Shown here: positions 13,452 through 26,600 of the stretch, one piece after another
How positions within the stretch are numbered: position 1 is the stretch's first letter
Layout of the letters: each line of letters opens with the position of its first letter
NCBI RefSeq assembly: GCF_932526225.1
Contig: NC_064034.1
Coordinates: forward strand, 8,108,001-8,172,000
Length of the DNA stretch: 64,000 bases
Direction: 5' to 3'
From: Nematostella vectensis
Lineage: Eukaryota > Cnidaria > Anthozoa > Actiniaria > Edwardsiidae
Position numbers and translations under genes: made by a program
The notes under the pieces: model-generated
Told to the model about the DNA's origin: nothing
The model's database searches: none
Seen by the model: only the letters and a program-made list of their open reading frames with translations

Positions 13452-14892
13452 TTAATTGATTTCCATGACTTCAACACCTTCCTGCTCCTCATCTTCTATG
13501 TCTTTTAACTGTGAAGTCCACACTTCAATGTCTGTACCATAGATCTGCAAAAATTGATATAAACAACATACAGTACATGCAGAAAGGAAAAGATAACTCT
13601 CATCACACTTATTATTTTTCTATCACCTCAACTATACAGTATTTAAAAATTGCAAAATTTCAGTGATATGAACACTTCATGTTATGATTCACAGTACCTC
13701 TGAAACAAATTCCAACACTTTTCTCTTTGTGAGTTCTTTGTTTGATCGTGATCCCCAACTGTATTCAAATGTAGCTTCCTCTCCTCCTGTTACCTTTCTT
13801 CGTTCCAAATACCTGGTGAAATGTGCTTTTGTTTTAGTAAATACACACAGTGTCTATAGCAATTTCAAAAAATGTGTTTATGCCCAAGAGTAAAGTTTTA
13901 TGCGAACAAGAATGGCACCATTACTCTGCCCCCAACTTGCTCTGCTGTCCAAAATAAAAAATATATTACTGTAGCTTCGCCTTCCAACATGTGAGTGTTT
14001 TTACACCAATACTGGTGAAGTTTGCATGGGCTCAAAGCTCAAAATGACAACATTTCTTGGAATATACTGAGTCGAAGCAACAGCAGCTGACATACCCTTG
14101 TCTTGTAAACTCTTGAGCAATTAGCTTCTCTGGGTCGCCAAATACTTCATGTTCCTTTCTGGAATGGGAAAAAAGACCAAGCTCTTAAAGGCTACAACAT
14201 CATCAAATGTATTTTAATTGTGCAAATCATACTTCCAAGTATTTCATTGATTCTCAAGACTTTCCAATTAGTATTAACATTGACAACAAATAGTTCTATT
14301 TAATATCATGATGATCACCTTGTGTGTGTGTGTTTTTTTAAGGGACAATTACTAGCAAAATTCCCTCTAAAACAATAGATGATTATAAGTTTCCCTCATG
14401 CATGAATGATGAGGGAAGCATTAATGATGAGGGAAATTTCGTTTCAAAAAATTTAGAACCAAGATGCTTGTCTTCTATTTTCCACCAGGGAAAAAATAGA
14501 AGGCAGCTTCCTGATCATAACAGGAATGCCTGTGGCGTTGGGGCATCCCTCGGTTGCACAGGTAGCCCAGGCTAATGGGAAGTGTAGGTTTATTACAGAG
14601 TTTGTATGAGCGAACAAATCTTGTTGAAATAAATATGCTGATTTGAAAATAAAACAGTAGCTTGACGTTGCTGCTACTCAAACCCGCCATTATTTGCCAT
14701 TTTAAGCTGTTTTAGCTGCTGCGAATTTTTCCTGTCGCCTCAGTCTTTTCCAACGTCCCTCCAAACCTATTTACCACCCCAACTTTTAGAAAACGCGAAA
14801 TAAAATCTGTCTATCTATCATTCATCCATTTATTTATTTGTTTATTTTTTTTCCTTGTTTGCAATTAATTATATCGGTAAATGTACAACGAT

Positions 14893-14926
<34 letters not shown>

Positions 14927-17900
14927 TCTCATTTTTTGGGAGATTGGAATGACTTTTTTAGCAAATCCATAACTGCTTTTTCCTCTGTAGCGCCGCTTGA
15001 CAAGGCAAGGTCAAACTGATGCGAAGCACCCTACCCCGGCTGGTAGAATTTGGCACGGTGTGTATTGTCTTTTTATCCACGAACGGCCCATCGAGCGTTG
15101 CTATCACGAATATTTTCAAATTCAAAAGAAAGATTCTCGCTCAAATGGCAAAACTGGGATGAATAGATGATTTTATCACTAAATTCCCCTCGTGCCATGC
15201 TATAACTTACATGTAACAATAACATTTCGAAACAAATTCTTATCAGAAAGAATAGTGGAAGAAATCTTAGAGAGATCTGTTCCTTACTTTGGTTCTAATC
15301 CCATTTTCTTCAAAAAGTGCCACAAGCTTGCTGAAAGAGATGTAGTATCATTACTATTAGTTCAATGAGATGTAGTATCATTACTATTAGTTCAGATGTA
15401 GTATCATTACTATTAGTTCAGATTATCATTACTATTAGTTCAATAAGATGTAGTATCATTACTATTGGTTCAATGAGATGTAGTATCATTACTTTTGGTT
15501 CAATGAGATGTAGTATCATTACTATTAGTTCAATGAGATGTAGTATCGGTTCAATGAGATGTAGTATCATTACTATTGGTTCAATGAGATGTAGAACTGT
15601 TATCTTTTTACCCCTCTGTGTGAAAAATAAATGGGTTTTTTCAAGTATGCTCTGATCAATGTGTTAGGCTACATAGATCCTGGTATTTTTCTCCTGATAC
15701 TTCAGTTAATTTTTCAGACAGATGCAAGAAACCAACCATTTGACATCTGATGGGTATGCAATAGGTTTTAATCCTGCTCTTTGAGTAGTTGTGCCTTAAG
15801 CAAAGGATTGCTTGTTCAATATTATTTCTAAAGATTTGGACTTACTGTAATTGTTATTTGTTTTGTTATTGTTTTCGACCAAACAAAGATTAAGGGTTTG
15901 GGATGTACCGTATACTGAGGACAAGGCAAAGACCAACAGCCATCTATCCTGTGTTGTTATAGGGTGTACTAAGCATACAAAACTAAAGCCAGTACCTTCA
16001 TTCATGATATTGTCAGACATAAGAATAACACTTAAGACAAGCATGAGTAGACCCATTCTGGGAGACTCATCACCCCTGAAAAAAGCAAAATAAGATTTTA
16101 GTTGGTAGTTTTAATTCAAATCACTGCTTATTGAGAATCACAGGTGGTCCAGTGTGTTCAGCGTGTAAGCGTATGGGGCCTCTCACCACAGGTCGCCCAG
16201 TGTGTTAGCATGTCAGCTACGTATGGGGCCTCTCACCACAGGTGGCCCAGTGTGTTAGCGTGTCAGTGTATGGGGTCTCTCACTTCTGCTGTAACAGGTT
16301 TGATTTCCAATACATGGATAGTAACTTTTTGTTTCTTAGCCCTGAATTTGTTTTGTTGAATGTGTGTCCCCCCCTATTCTTAATACATACATAGATATAG
16401 GATTTTCAAAGTGAAGCGCTTACTGTAGAACATGGTTTAAGCACTATATAAATGCTATACATATACATTTTTATCGCACGTTTTATTCACATTATCCTGC
16501 TTTCGGTAAAATATGAGGAGTCCCTCTGGTTTTCCCTGATGGTTTTCAAATGGCAATTGCCATTTTCGCTGACAACATATTTTGAAATGGGTGTATTAAC
16601 ATCAAATTACAACAAGGACATTTATCAGGCGTAGGACACAAATAGAGTTGGGTATAATTTCAAGGATTCTGAAACATTATGCAGTATAATAGTCACATTG
16701 TACAATTTCATTCAAGATGCAAATCGCTTTTACCAGTCCAACATTTCATGCATCTCTTCTCTATCAAGTTTATCAAGGAGCATGTAGACCTTTGCTTTGC
16801 CAGACCCTTCAACTTCCACAAGCTCAATACCAAACACCTAGAAAATCATATAAAGTATATCTATTTTAAAAAGGCTGCACAAATACTCTTAAAAAAGGTT
16901 TTTGGGCATTTCAAGCACCAACTTTGAGCTTGTTTTGTTGCTTTGTTTTGTATTGTATATGTTTGTTTCATTTTGTTGTACTTTTCGCATTCTTCCTGTG
17001 CTAATCTTGCAAAGAGACGTCCCTTCCTTACACAGCTAGCGTAACCTGCCTTCCTCTTTTTTCCTCTAGTATTATTCACAGCATATTTTACACGGAAATA
17101 TCTTTAACTATTCAAGTAAAGAAGAAAAAGATTTGATAAATGACCATTCAGAAGTTCAGAAGCAGCCAGTCGTGGAAGATTAGCACGTGAAGAATGTGAA
17201 AACAACACGTCTTGAAATTAACAATACCCGAGACAAAGCAATTTGTCTAAACAAAGAGCCAGCGCAAATGCCCATTTTCAAAAAATCTAATCGCTTACTT
17301 ACAACCCTTCAATAAAGCTCAATGTTTCTAAACATCTTAATTTTATTTTACCAAAACAACAAAAAAATTAATCGGCAAAATTTCACATGACGCGGCTAAA
17401 AAAGGAAACAAATTTACATTTCTTCATTTTTAAAGTATTAAATACAGTAGTCCCAGGAATTGCCCCTAAAACTTAAGATCAACCAAACAGATTGCTTTCA
17501 TTTTTGGTAGGCTATAAGAAATAAGAGGTAGCTAAATAACAAGGGTAAAAAAATCTTTGCTTGCATATGGATTTTTTTCAGGGGCGAATTTCAAAGTAGG
17601 TAAATAACAGAGTGACTGAAATAAAAATATGCCAATATCTCAGAATTCCTCTTATAGATTTTAATAAAGCTTCCTCTAAGTGACCACCAAGGTCTGATGT
17701 ACAATATCCTTTAGCTTATTCCTTTTAGCGAAAAAGCACTTTGCGAATAATGAATTTAACTGGTTTACCGTTCCGTTGCCATAGAAACAGCAATGTAAAC
17801 AAATGTTACATTTTCATATAGTTCATCCCTAGCTACATGGCATGGCCAAATAGTTTGATGATCCGATCCCTGTAACAGAAGATACGAGTTGTGATTGACA

Positions 17901-20162
17901 GGATGGTTGGGCATTCGGGAAACTGTATCGAATCCCCTTAAAAGGTTGCACTCAGAGAATCTATGCTTGTGTTGTACTGTAGCTCTAAAAGGTTCATGGG
18001 AAATGTGTAAATGGCTGGAATCTGCTCTCTGAAAGCAATTTGAAAACAAAACCATTGGTTCAATATCCATAAAGCACTAAGGTTACGGCAATGTTTTTTG
18101 AGTGCAAACTTATTTGACTCTGAAAGGAGCAAGAAGTATTCTAATAGGTTTTTGAGAGATAATGAATGTGGGCCTGTGTTTTGAGTTAGTCATTTGTAAT
18201 GTTTTCTGGGCTAAAACATCACTAAGAAATATGCATCACTAAGAAATATGTTGAACTCAACCACAGAACTTTATTTTATTTCTGAACAACCCACGACATG
18301 CCCAAAAGGCATTCTAAATTATGTTATACAACACAGGAAGCCCATCCCAATATATTACAATGTTGCCCTATGACAAGCTTACAGTACATACCTTGTGAAG
18401 TTGTTTTGTTGAGAGTTCCATGACTTGGGAGAAAGCCTTGGAATGTTCTTTTAGCACATGTTTAGTGATATCTAAAAAGACAGAACAATTACATATGTAT
18501 CCAGCGCACAACTGTATAGTATGATATAAATGCCTTACGTAGAAAAATCACACGCTACAGAATGAACAGTAAACAACCAACAAGTTATTATGTGCATACC
18601 AACTAACTTCAAACCAAAAACATACCTGCCCGCTTTATTGGAATCTTTTTCCTATCAGCAAACAAAAGATAGCGTGTTGTCTCTGCAACCTGTATGGGAA
18701 TAAAAATAAGGAGAAATGGTTATGGCATTTAGCAAACCATTTTCTTCTAGGTACTGTACGTCCTTCAAGTTCATAGTGTTTCTCAATATTTCTAAGGAGG
18801 GACCTTACAGTAGAGTGGGGTTGTTGTTCCTATACCCCCTCCGCTCCGCACCCCTTTCGCCCATCTGCCTTTGACCATGTATCCATTAGTTGGTTTTATT
18901 ACCTTTCGATCAAGTTCAGCCCCTGAAAGTTGGTTCTTTTGTGTTGGAGATGGACTATTTTCATCGTCATCTGCATGCTGCTGCCTGAGGAACAAATTTG
19001 TATTCCATCTTTTAAGCTTTGTAACAAAAACACAAATAGTTAAACAAAGGAAATAGTTCAGTGGGGTATAGGTAGTTGCTTAATTGAGATGGTATAACTA
19101 GATAGACTACTGGCAAGCTGCAGAAAAACAAGATAGTCTGCGAAGGCATGGTTTCAAGTGTCAACCCTGTGTCGGAGCAAAAGAAACTGGAGTCAGATAG
19201 GGGGTGTTTTTTTTTTTTTTTTTTGGGGGGGGGGGGACTTTTTTGAAGGCTGGACTGAGCTCATATTTATTATATGCCTTATAAAGGGCAAGCTTATTTA
19301 ATAGGCTATATATTAATTCACAGTATACTCCACAGACTGAAAAAACGAGAATCCAGGCTTCTTCACTTAAGCTGTGCTTACTGGAAATATGCTATTACAG
19401 GGTCCTATCCCTAATCCATTTTTACAGCCATGCTTCATTTGCTTCCTTGTTGCTGTTTATCTCAAATCCAGGTCCGGTTTCTTGTAGAAAAATCCTGTTC
19501 TGCTTACCCAAATGTTATTTTCTGAGCCTAAAATGGGGATGAATCCTGTCCCCTCTTTTATTCCTGAATGACCCCCATGTTGAAATATCATAGCTTTTAA
19601 CTCATCCACATTAGGCGGGTGTCACAAGATTTTGGACCTCATCACAAGCCTAATTTTTGTGAGAACGTTTATAAATTCTCTGTATTCACCCGAATTGGGT
19701 CTCTAGGGATTTTTAACATATTTACTGTATTTTACCCGTTGGGTTGACAACTATGGAGTTGTATCGAAGAGATTGTTCTGAGAAACGAGTTTCCACGACA
19801 TGCAATACCCACAATCACCCTGAAATTTACCCTTGACAAGAAGATTGTGGAAGGCCTACTGCCATCATGGCAGCCTGCAAATTTGAATCACCATCCGATA
19901 ACAGAATGGTGAATGACATTAAACTAACATTCCTAGCAATTGCTGTTCTATATACTATACCTCTGCTTTTGACCTTTGCGTCTTCCCTGAGTCTGTTGCG
20001 ATGCTGGTATCTCGTCCTAAATCAAAACAAAACCTCGATCATTGTTGAACTAAAAACATCAGCTGACATTGACAGTCTTTAAAACACCGAACAGATCCCT
20101 CATAAACTTACATCATCCGTGTCAACACGGCGTTTTCTAGTCTTGTCCTTCGCTTTGGGCAT
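13452..20162 (-). CDS. NSMCE3: NSMCE3 (MAGE-domain subunit of the SMC5/6 complex), 10 exons, 256 aa
   Basis: Exons in coding order: 20112-20162, 18903-18980, 18626-18689, 18392-18471, 16734-16837, 15996-16075, 15288-15330, 14096-14158, 13698-13812, 13452-13544; total 771 nt, phases consistent. The start MPKAKDKTRKRR is basic. The rest is a MAGE homology domain (about 45-235) with the family landmarks in order: RYLLF..RKKIPIKRADI, VFGIELVEVE, MGLLMLVLSVILM, LWHFLKKMGL, EVFGDPEKLI, YLERRKV and YSWGSRS..E..KRKVLEFV. It ends in an acidic tail. In other animals NSMCE3 pairs with NSMCE1 and NSMCE4 in the SMC5/6 complex, acting in DNA repair and chromosome maintenance in the nucleus; it stimulates the NSMCE1 RING ligase. 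Cnidarians are expected to have one MAGE gene, so NSMCE3 is the natural assignment. It starts 467 bp from the divergent PXK start. Exon 2 uses the second of two adjacent acceptor AGs (phase requires it). Confidence 0.93.
14897..14923. repeat. (TA)n microsatellite in an NSMCE3 intron
   Basis: About 13 TA dinucleotides in a row. A simple repeat in the intron between NSMCE3 exons 8 and 7. Confidence 0.9.
15346..15595. repeat. Tandem repeat, unit about 30 bp, in an NSMCE3 intron
   Basis: Around eight imperfect copies of a unit built on ATGTAGTATCATTACTATTA and GTTCAATGAG, some truncated. It begins about 15 bp beyond the acceptor end of NSMCE3 exon 7 (15288-15330), that is, inside the pyrimidine-tract/branch-point part of intron 6 in the coding direction. 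Confidence 0.9.
16140..16284. repeat. Tandem repeat, unit about 50 bp, three copies
   Basis: Three adjacent copies share CCCAGTGTGTTAGCGTGTCA and GGCCTCTCACCACAGGT. Lies in NSMCE3 intron 5. Confidence 0.85.
19202..19237. repeat. T-run followed by G-run
   Basis: A homopolymer of T passes directly into a homopolymer of G. Such runs recur in the window and mostly mark ends or interiors of short foldback elements. It lies in NSMCE3 intron 1. Confidence 0.7.
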
Positions 20163-20629
20163 CTTCCTGGCGAGGAATGGACAAGGAAAAATACGTGGAG
20201 CCAAGGATAGGGATGATAAAGTTGGTTAAATTCGCACTTCTTCCTTGTGCACGTAAAATCTCCCGCCAAGAAAATCACACTTTAGTATCACGTGTTGCGC
20301 ATGGTGAAACCACTGACTGCTCGCGGGCCCGTCATCGTTTTATTCTCTTTTTTATGCATCAAAGTATTATATTTCGTAAATTTTATGAAATACAGAAAAA
20401 AATAAGTATCTCCCCCAATTTATTACTTTATTGTCTAATCTTATCGTTATTTATCATGCGTGAGAAATAAGAATTATGAATTGCTATCTAAATAAAGTAT
20501 CAGGCTGTTATACAAAACCGCAGACCTTCCGTTTGCAGACACAGGTGCGAACGTGATCCGTAGCAGGGACGAAATGGTAGATTTTTAAACTCCAATATTT
20601 CACCTTTTTAACGCCCCGTCGGCCCTAGA
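20163..20629. promoter_or_regulatory. Divergent promoter region, NSMCE3 / PXK
   Basis: 467 bp between the two start codons, which point away from each other. No TATA box is evident close to either start. Both UTRs and promoters must lie within this interval or overlap. Shared regulation is inferred from geometry only. Confidence 0.6.
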
Positions 20630-23600
20630 ATGGCTCGGGCAAAGCAGACTACGGCAGCCCTAGATGACACTGTGCCGCTAATGTGCATTTTCGAAGGGAT
20701 TAGCAAGAAGGAACATGTGGTAATTGGAATACATGTTTCCTTGAGCCAGCTCTTCGGCTTTGTTTTGCAATAGTTCAACTCCAGTGGATTTGTGTTTTCG
20801 TTCATGACATATTTTCTTGTTTTGTTTTCAAGGACTATATAATCAAAGTTCAGAGGGGGGCTAGTCCAGAAGGGTCTTGGCAGGTATGAACGAGTTTTCC
20901 GATTACAAAGTTAAAAGGACCTATTCATTTCTCAATAAAGCTTTAAATGTGGGCGGTACTGTATATCAAGGGTGAAGTTAAACATTTTTTACGGTTTTTA
21001 AAAGGGGTTAATTCTAGACGGATAAATATATTTTATATATCTATATATGATGTTTAGAAAAAACCATGCAAACTACTGTTTCATCCCTACATGTTTTGTG
21101 GTTGCAGAATGGTTGTTACCATCGCTTATATATAGTCTATATACATACCCCTAATGAGTGGGCAACCACGAAACAGGGATGAAACAGTAGTTTGCATGTT
21201 TTTTTTCTACACATCAACATATATCCCGCTCTACATCTGTGTATCGAGCAACCTTCTATGAATTTCTAATTCTTAATTGCTTGACTGATTTATATTTACA
21301 TGTCTCATCATCTTAACCATAACAACTTGATATTTCAATGAAGATTTGGGCCAGTATTTCTAAAAGATGGACACCAGTATAAAGCATGTACTGTATGGCA
21401 GAAGAGAATTGTCTCCCACACTTTTTTTCTTAAGTTTTAGTGTGTCCAACCTAAGTTACAGTGCAAACAAGTTTTCATATTATCATGAGGAAATCATTTT
21501 GTGTGCAACTTTATTCAATAACAGTGGTAGCTATGAAGAAAATATTTTGCCTTGTTGGTACTACCTTTTCATGCAACCTTTTCCTGTTTACCATATATAT
21601 GTGCCCTTTTTAGCACTGCAGGCACTATTTAAGGGGTGGGGCATTATTCAAGGCTTAATTTAAATGTGTTCTCCTGGTTAATTAGAATTAGTGTGCTATG
21701 CCTCCATTTAGAGATTATGCATAAAGCAAAACAACTATGGCTCAATGGATTAAGCAACAGTTTTATTTTTAACAATTGTATATTTGTCATAGAGGGGGTG
21801 CTTACATGAAAGGTGGTGCTCGTTTGTGGGCGCAAAAATGAGCATTTATGTAACTTATCCAAAACCGTTAGGGAAACTTCATGAAATTAATTATTGATGT
21901 TTTTCTGTTTCTAGGTTGTCCATAGATACAGTGACTTTGCAGCTCTGCATGCAGCATTAGAGGTAAACAAGAGACCATGATGTAAGAGAACGAATCCCCG
22001 TATTAGGGTATGTTCCAATGATGACGTCCGTGAAAGCTATTTTTAGAACAAGCAGTTATTTTTAGATACGCCTCTGATTGGTTAGCGCTCACGTTTCCTA
22101 GCAACATGAGTCAAACGCGCGATCACATCTTGAGCGATGTGAACCGGCAGAGGCTGTTATGGAAATTTTTTTGACCGAAAACCATCCTTTTTTACAAACG
22201 CTGTGAAAATAATCTTCTATAGAGTACGCTGGATCCAATCAACCTTTTCTCGGACATTGAAATGCATAGAGTGCGTGATTTTAGGCTCGGGGATCAACTG
22301 CCCCAGTAAAAGTTTTCACGGCTGATTCACAAATTAAGTAAAACAACAATCAATCATAAATCTGTGTTTACAACACACAATTTTCTTCCAATTCCCTTTT
22401 AATGAAAAAGATACATCCAGAACTTAATACCATTATATTCACACCAATATTGTGGTCATTAAGACAGGTATTTCACAAATAAAAGATTTCAAGTCTCCAT
22501 AATGAAGTAAATCTTATTCCGGTGACAAGGGTTTCTTGAGTGACATGATTTCTGAACATTTGGGTGAAGAATTGAAGTTCATTCATCATCTAAAAATATT
22601 GTAAATCAAAGAAAAATAAAAGCCTTCTTGTATTTAAATACATAACATAGACTGAGAATGCCAAAGTTTTTCATCTCACCGTATTGAAGAGAAAAAGAAC
22701 TTTTTAGGAGTCAGCCTGATGCATCTTGAATGATTTCCAAACTCGCTGTTTCCCCTACGTCTTCCTATTCAATATTTATATAACATTTAGATAACTTAAC
22801 ATTAGATAACTTAACAGATACCAGGACACCATCCTACAAGTAGCATTGTAATCATGAGCTATGAGAAGCAGCTAAAAAGATAAAAACAGGTAGCGAACGA
22901 AGTCAAGAAGTGCAGAGGGAAAAAAATTGGGAAAATGTACTATAGCTCGCGAGGTGCCCATAACCAAATATGGCGCGATGAACCATATATGGATGCTATG
23001 ATTGACAAGCTTGCGCAATCTAAAAATAGCTTTCATGGACGTTATCATGGGCCACAGGGATTCGTTCTCTTATATCATGGTCTCTTGAGGTAAAGGAATA
23101 CAGTTGTACCTTAACTTTAATTTAGAATTTTATTTAAATTTTTATCTTTTTTGATTTTCATTAAGGTCAAGCATACACTATAATATTAGATAGTGTAATT
23201 AAATAATGACGTGATCCAGAGTGTCAAACTTTTAATTTTATACTCAAGTCTTCACGACCCCTTTCCCCCAAATAAGAAAAGGTAATATTGAACCCTTCCC
23301 AACCCCATCTCCATAAAGCACTGAAACTGAAGAAAATCAATCAAAATTCCTGTGTAGCATGAGGAAGCTTTAACATCTTGTAAAACTAGGCGCTAGTTGG
23401 CAGTGGGATGTTTTTTCTTTTCTTAATTCCCAGGTTTTCTGTTGGTTAATAGCTTGAAATTCTATAGAAAAGCAATAAAGACATTTGTTTTCAGTAAATC
23501 ACTTTTGAAGATTGATTTTATCAAGCCCCCCAAATATGCTTGATCAGATTTAGAGTAAAACGTAAGTGAGGAATACTTCCATATTCATGATTATAAAGTT

Positions 23601-26600
23601 TCTTTTGTTGTCTCGCCTCTATTGGCTGAAAAATATATATAAAAATAATAAGTTTTTCAGTAAAAGAGGTAAAAGAAATTGCTTTCATGTTTGAATGTAA
23701 GCATTTCACAAAAACTTTATTATAAGAAGAATATAATTGAAATCATATTTTGTATGGAATGATGTGTTTGTTGCTGCAGTCATATTGTCATTGCCTTTTT
23801 TTTTAGCCTGAACGCTATTTAAATCAAAAGTCTATGCCCTTGACAAGTTGTGATTTTTTCTAAAGGATAACTTGTGATACCTGGCATATGGTTTCAGTTC
23901 ACACTCATTTTGCTAATCGCAAAAGAAGGAAAGCTAAAAGCAATCTAGGGTATACATCATGTGACATGTGTCAGACTCCTCATGTTGATAAACACTCCCC
24001 ATTCCTGGGTCTTGTACTCACCAAAAGGAAATATGTATTTTAGGTTTCAGGAATTGAAATGCCACTACCTCCCAAGAAAGTATTTGGTAATATGGACACA
24101 ACCTTTGTTGTTGAAAGGCAACAGGGCTTACAGGTATGACACAAACATTCTTGTACTTCGACAAAATATGGCATTGGTAGGTACGTACAATAAGTAACTA
24201 CTTTAGTTATAAACAAGGGGAAAAAATTGTGGATTTAGGGGCCAGCACTTTTTTTTTTTATAAATTTTCTGTCTGAATGAGGGAGTGAGGGTGTGGGGAA
24301 GGGGGGGGGTTAGGGACATACCTTCCTAGACTCTGATTGATAAGTCTCCTGGGGCCGGTTACACAAAGCCTGAATAAGTTATCAGCCGGATAGGCGCTTG
24401 CCACCGGATAATCCTTACCCAGCAGATAGTTATCCCACAGATAAAATAGCATTGCACAAAGCGTGGATAAAACGCTGGATAACTATCCGCTGAATAGCTG
24501 TTATTTACCACTAAATGGGTTCCTGTTTCCATAGTAAATATGCAAAGCGCTCATTGTTTTTCCTTCAAACAAAATGGTGAATTTACCAACTTTAAAATTC
24601 ATCGTTTGCATGTGTTTTAACTTGCACTGTGTCTGAAATTATCCAGACTTATCCAGGCTTTGTGCTACTGGCCCCTGGTGTATACTAAAAACTTCTATTT
24701 TGAATTCGTATTTAGTGGAATATATGGAAATAAAACAAATAGCAATGTTTGATACAAGCTTGGCTAATTATTTAAATTTGGTATTGATGCAAGGAATGTT
24801 CTTATATTTTGATTACCAGAATTTTATGAATTTTATCCTCGGCAACCCTCTGCTTGCAAGACATATCTCAGTTAAAAAATTTCTAGATCCTGTCAACTAC
24901 TCAGAGAATTTCCAAGGTATGAAAACTGTTCCTAATGTTGCATCTTATTACCTTAACCAAAGTATCCCTGTCCTTTAATCTAAACTACAGTTTTTGGTTG
25001 ACCTTTGTCAGTCTTGAAGTAGAATCCCAATATGCCTTTTAATTTTTCAGGAAGGTGTGGCTTGCATAACATTTTATCGAGCTGACCACCTTTGAGATTT
25101 ACAGTAGATGAGATAGTTGAGCAAAATACATCTGTTTTTACACGTTATAAAAAAAATGACAAGGTTCTATACTTTTTCCTTCATGGTTTAAAATTGAATT
25201 GTTCCAAGTAAAAATATTGTTTTGTTGCAAATGATTGAATCCACCAATGTCCTCCATTTGATTGTCCAACAGATAACGCAACCCAGCATGTGGCAATGTT
25301 CCTGAGATCTGTCCCAAACTGGGAGATAGTGGAACCCCTACCTGACATTGGTGAGGTTTCTAAAATGTGTGCTTTTTAGATGATTCCTCATACAAATTGA
25401 TTTACACAGGTTTTAAGAGTTGGGTGATCTGTGAAATGTTGCAAACACAAGCATTAATATTTTTCTCAATCACTTTGTTTAAAATCTTCAATGAATCAAA
25501 GCATAGGAACATAGTCACCATGTCTATGTGATGAAGCAAAAAAATAATAATACCTACTGTATACACCCATTTCAATAAAGTTTGACAATAACAAAATTGA
25601 AAATGGAACAAAGTTTGGCCAATAATAATATGTCATAATTAAAAATGCATTCATTCATTACAAGGGCCTCGCTACAAACTTAATTAAGCCTCATTAAATG
25701 TTATTAACAGATACCTGGATACAAGACTTGTTTTCCCTAACCAGTGGTGTTTGGCATTCATCATTTTCCATTTTCTTATAGTCAAACTTAATTGAAATAT
25801 GTGTATAAAGCTAAAGAAGCATTTAATTGCATTTCACCTAAAGTATTGCAGTGTTAAACTCTCCTTGATGAATTTGGGATTCCAGATATTCCCGAGCAAG
25901 GGCAAAACAATTTCAAAATGTAACAAAATATTTCTTGCACTAAGTGATATGCTAAAATTTAGGTACAAACCTTTTCTTTTTGTAATGCCTAGGTTGGAGA
26001 ATACATAAAAGTTATTTTCTTATCAAGCCTACAGACGCAAGCAAGAAAGATATTAGGAACATGTTAACATGGGTGTGATTTTATTTTATGAGTTGTGTCT
26101 TTCAAATTCTAATGAGTTATGTTTTGCCTTCCTAGCAGCAGTAAAGGAAAACTCTGATCTCTTGACGTTTTATTTTCCTAGACATGCAAAGGTCCTGATT
26201 TTGGTTTTGAAGAAAAGGATTTTGAAGCAGTGTTAAAACTGCTTACTACAATACAGGTATGTAATAATAATAAGATTATTATATAAGCCTGGGGATTTTT
26301 TATCATGGCTTTATTGGATTGAGTTTTTTAACCATTTTTTGTTGAATGGTTTTATTAATGTTTCATCATATTTCCTGCATTACTTGTCAAGATAACCATG
26401 TTCATTGTTTTATCCCCAGCACCCATATATATACCCAACTGGTTTTACATCCTGCTCTGCTCAGGGAGCTATCATAGTTAGAAATTTTATTCCAAATGGA
26501 ACTCTTAGAGATATCATCTGCAAGGTACTTAAAATGTTTTCATTTTCTTTGATCTTTGTATAACTAAAGTAAGAAATCTCACAATTCTCCCTCAATTTCC

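Noticed and set aside
15346-15595. CRISPR-like array of regular repeats
   Set aside because: Units are directly adjacent with no unique spacers, and they lie in the intron of an animal gene. The same reasoning excludes the arrays at 43957 and 61742.
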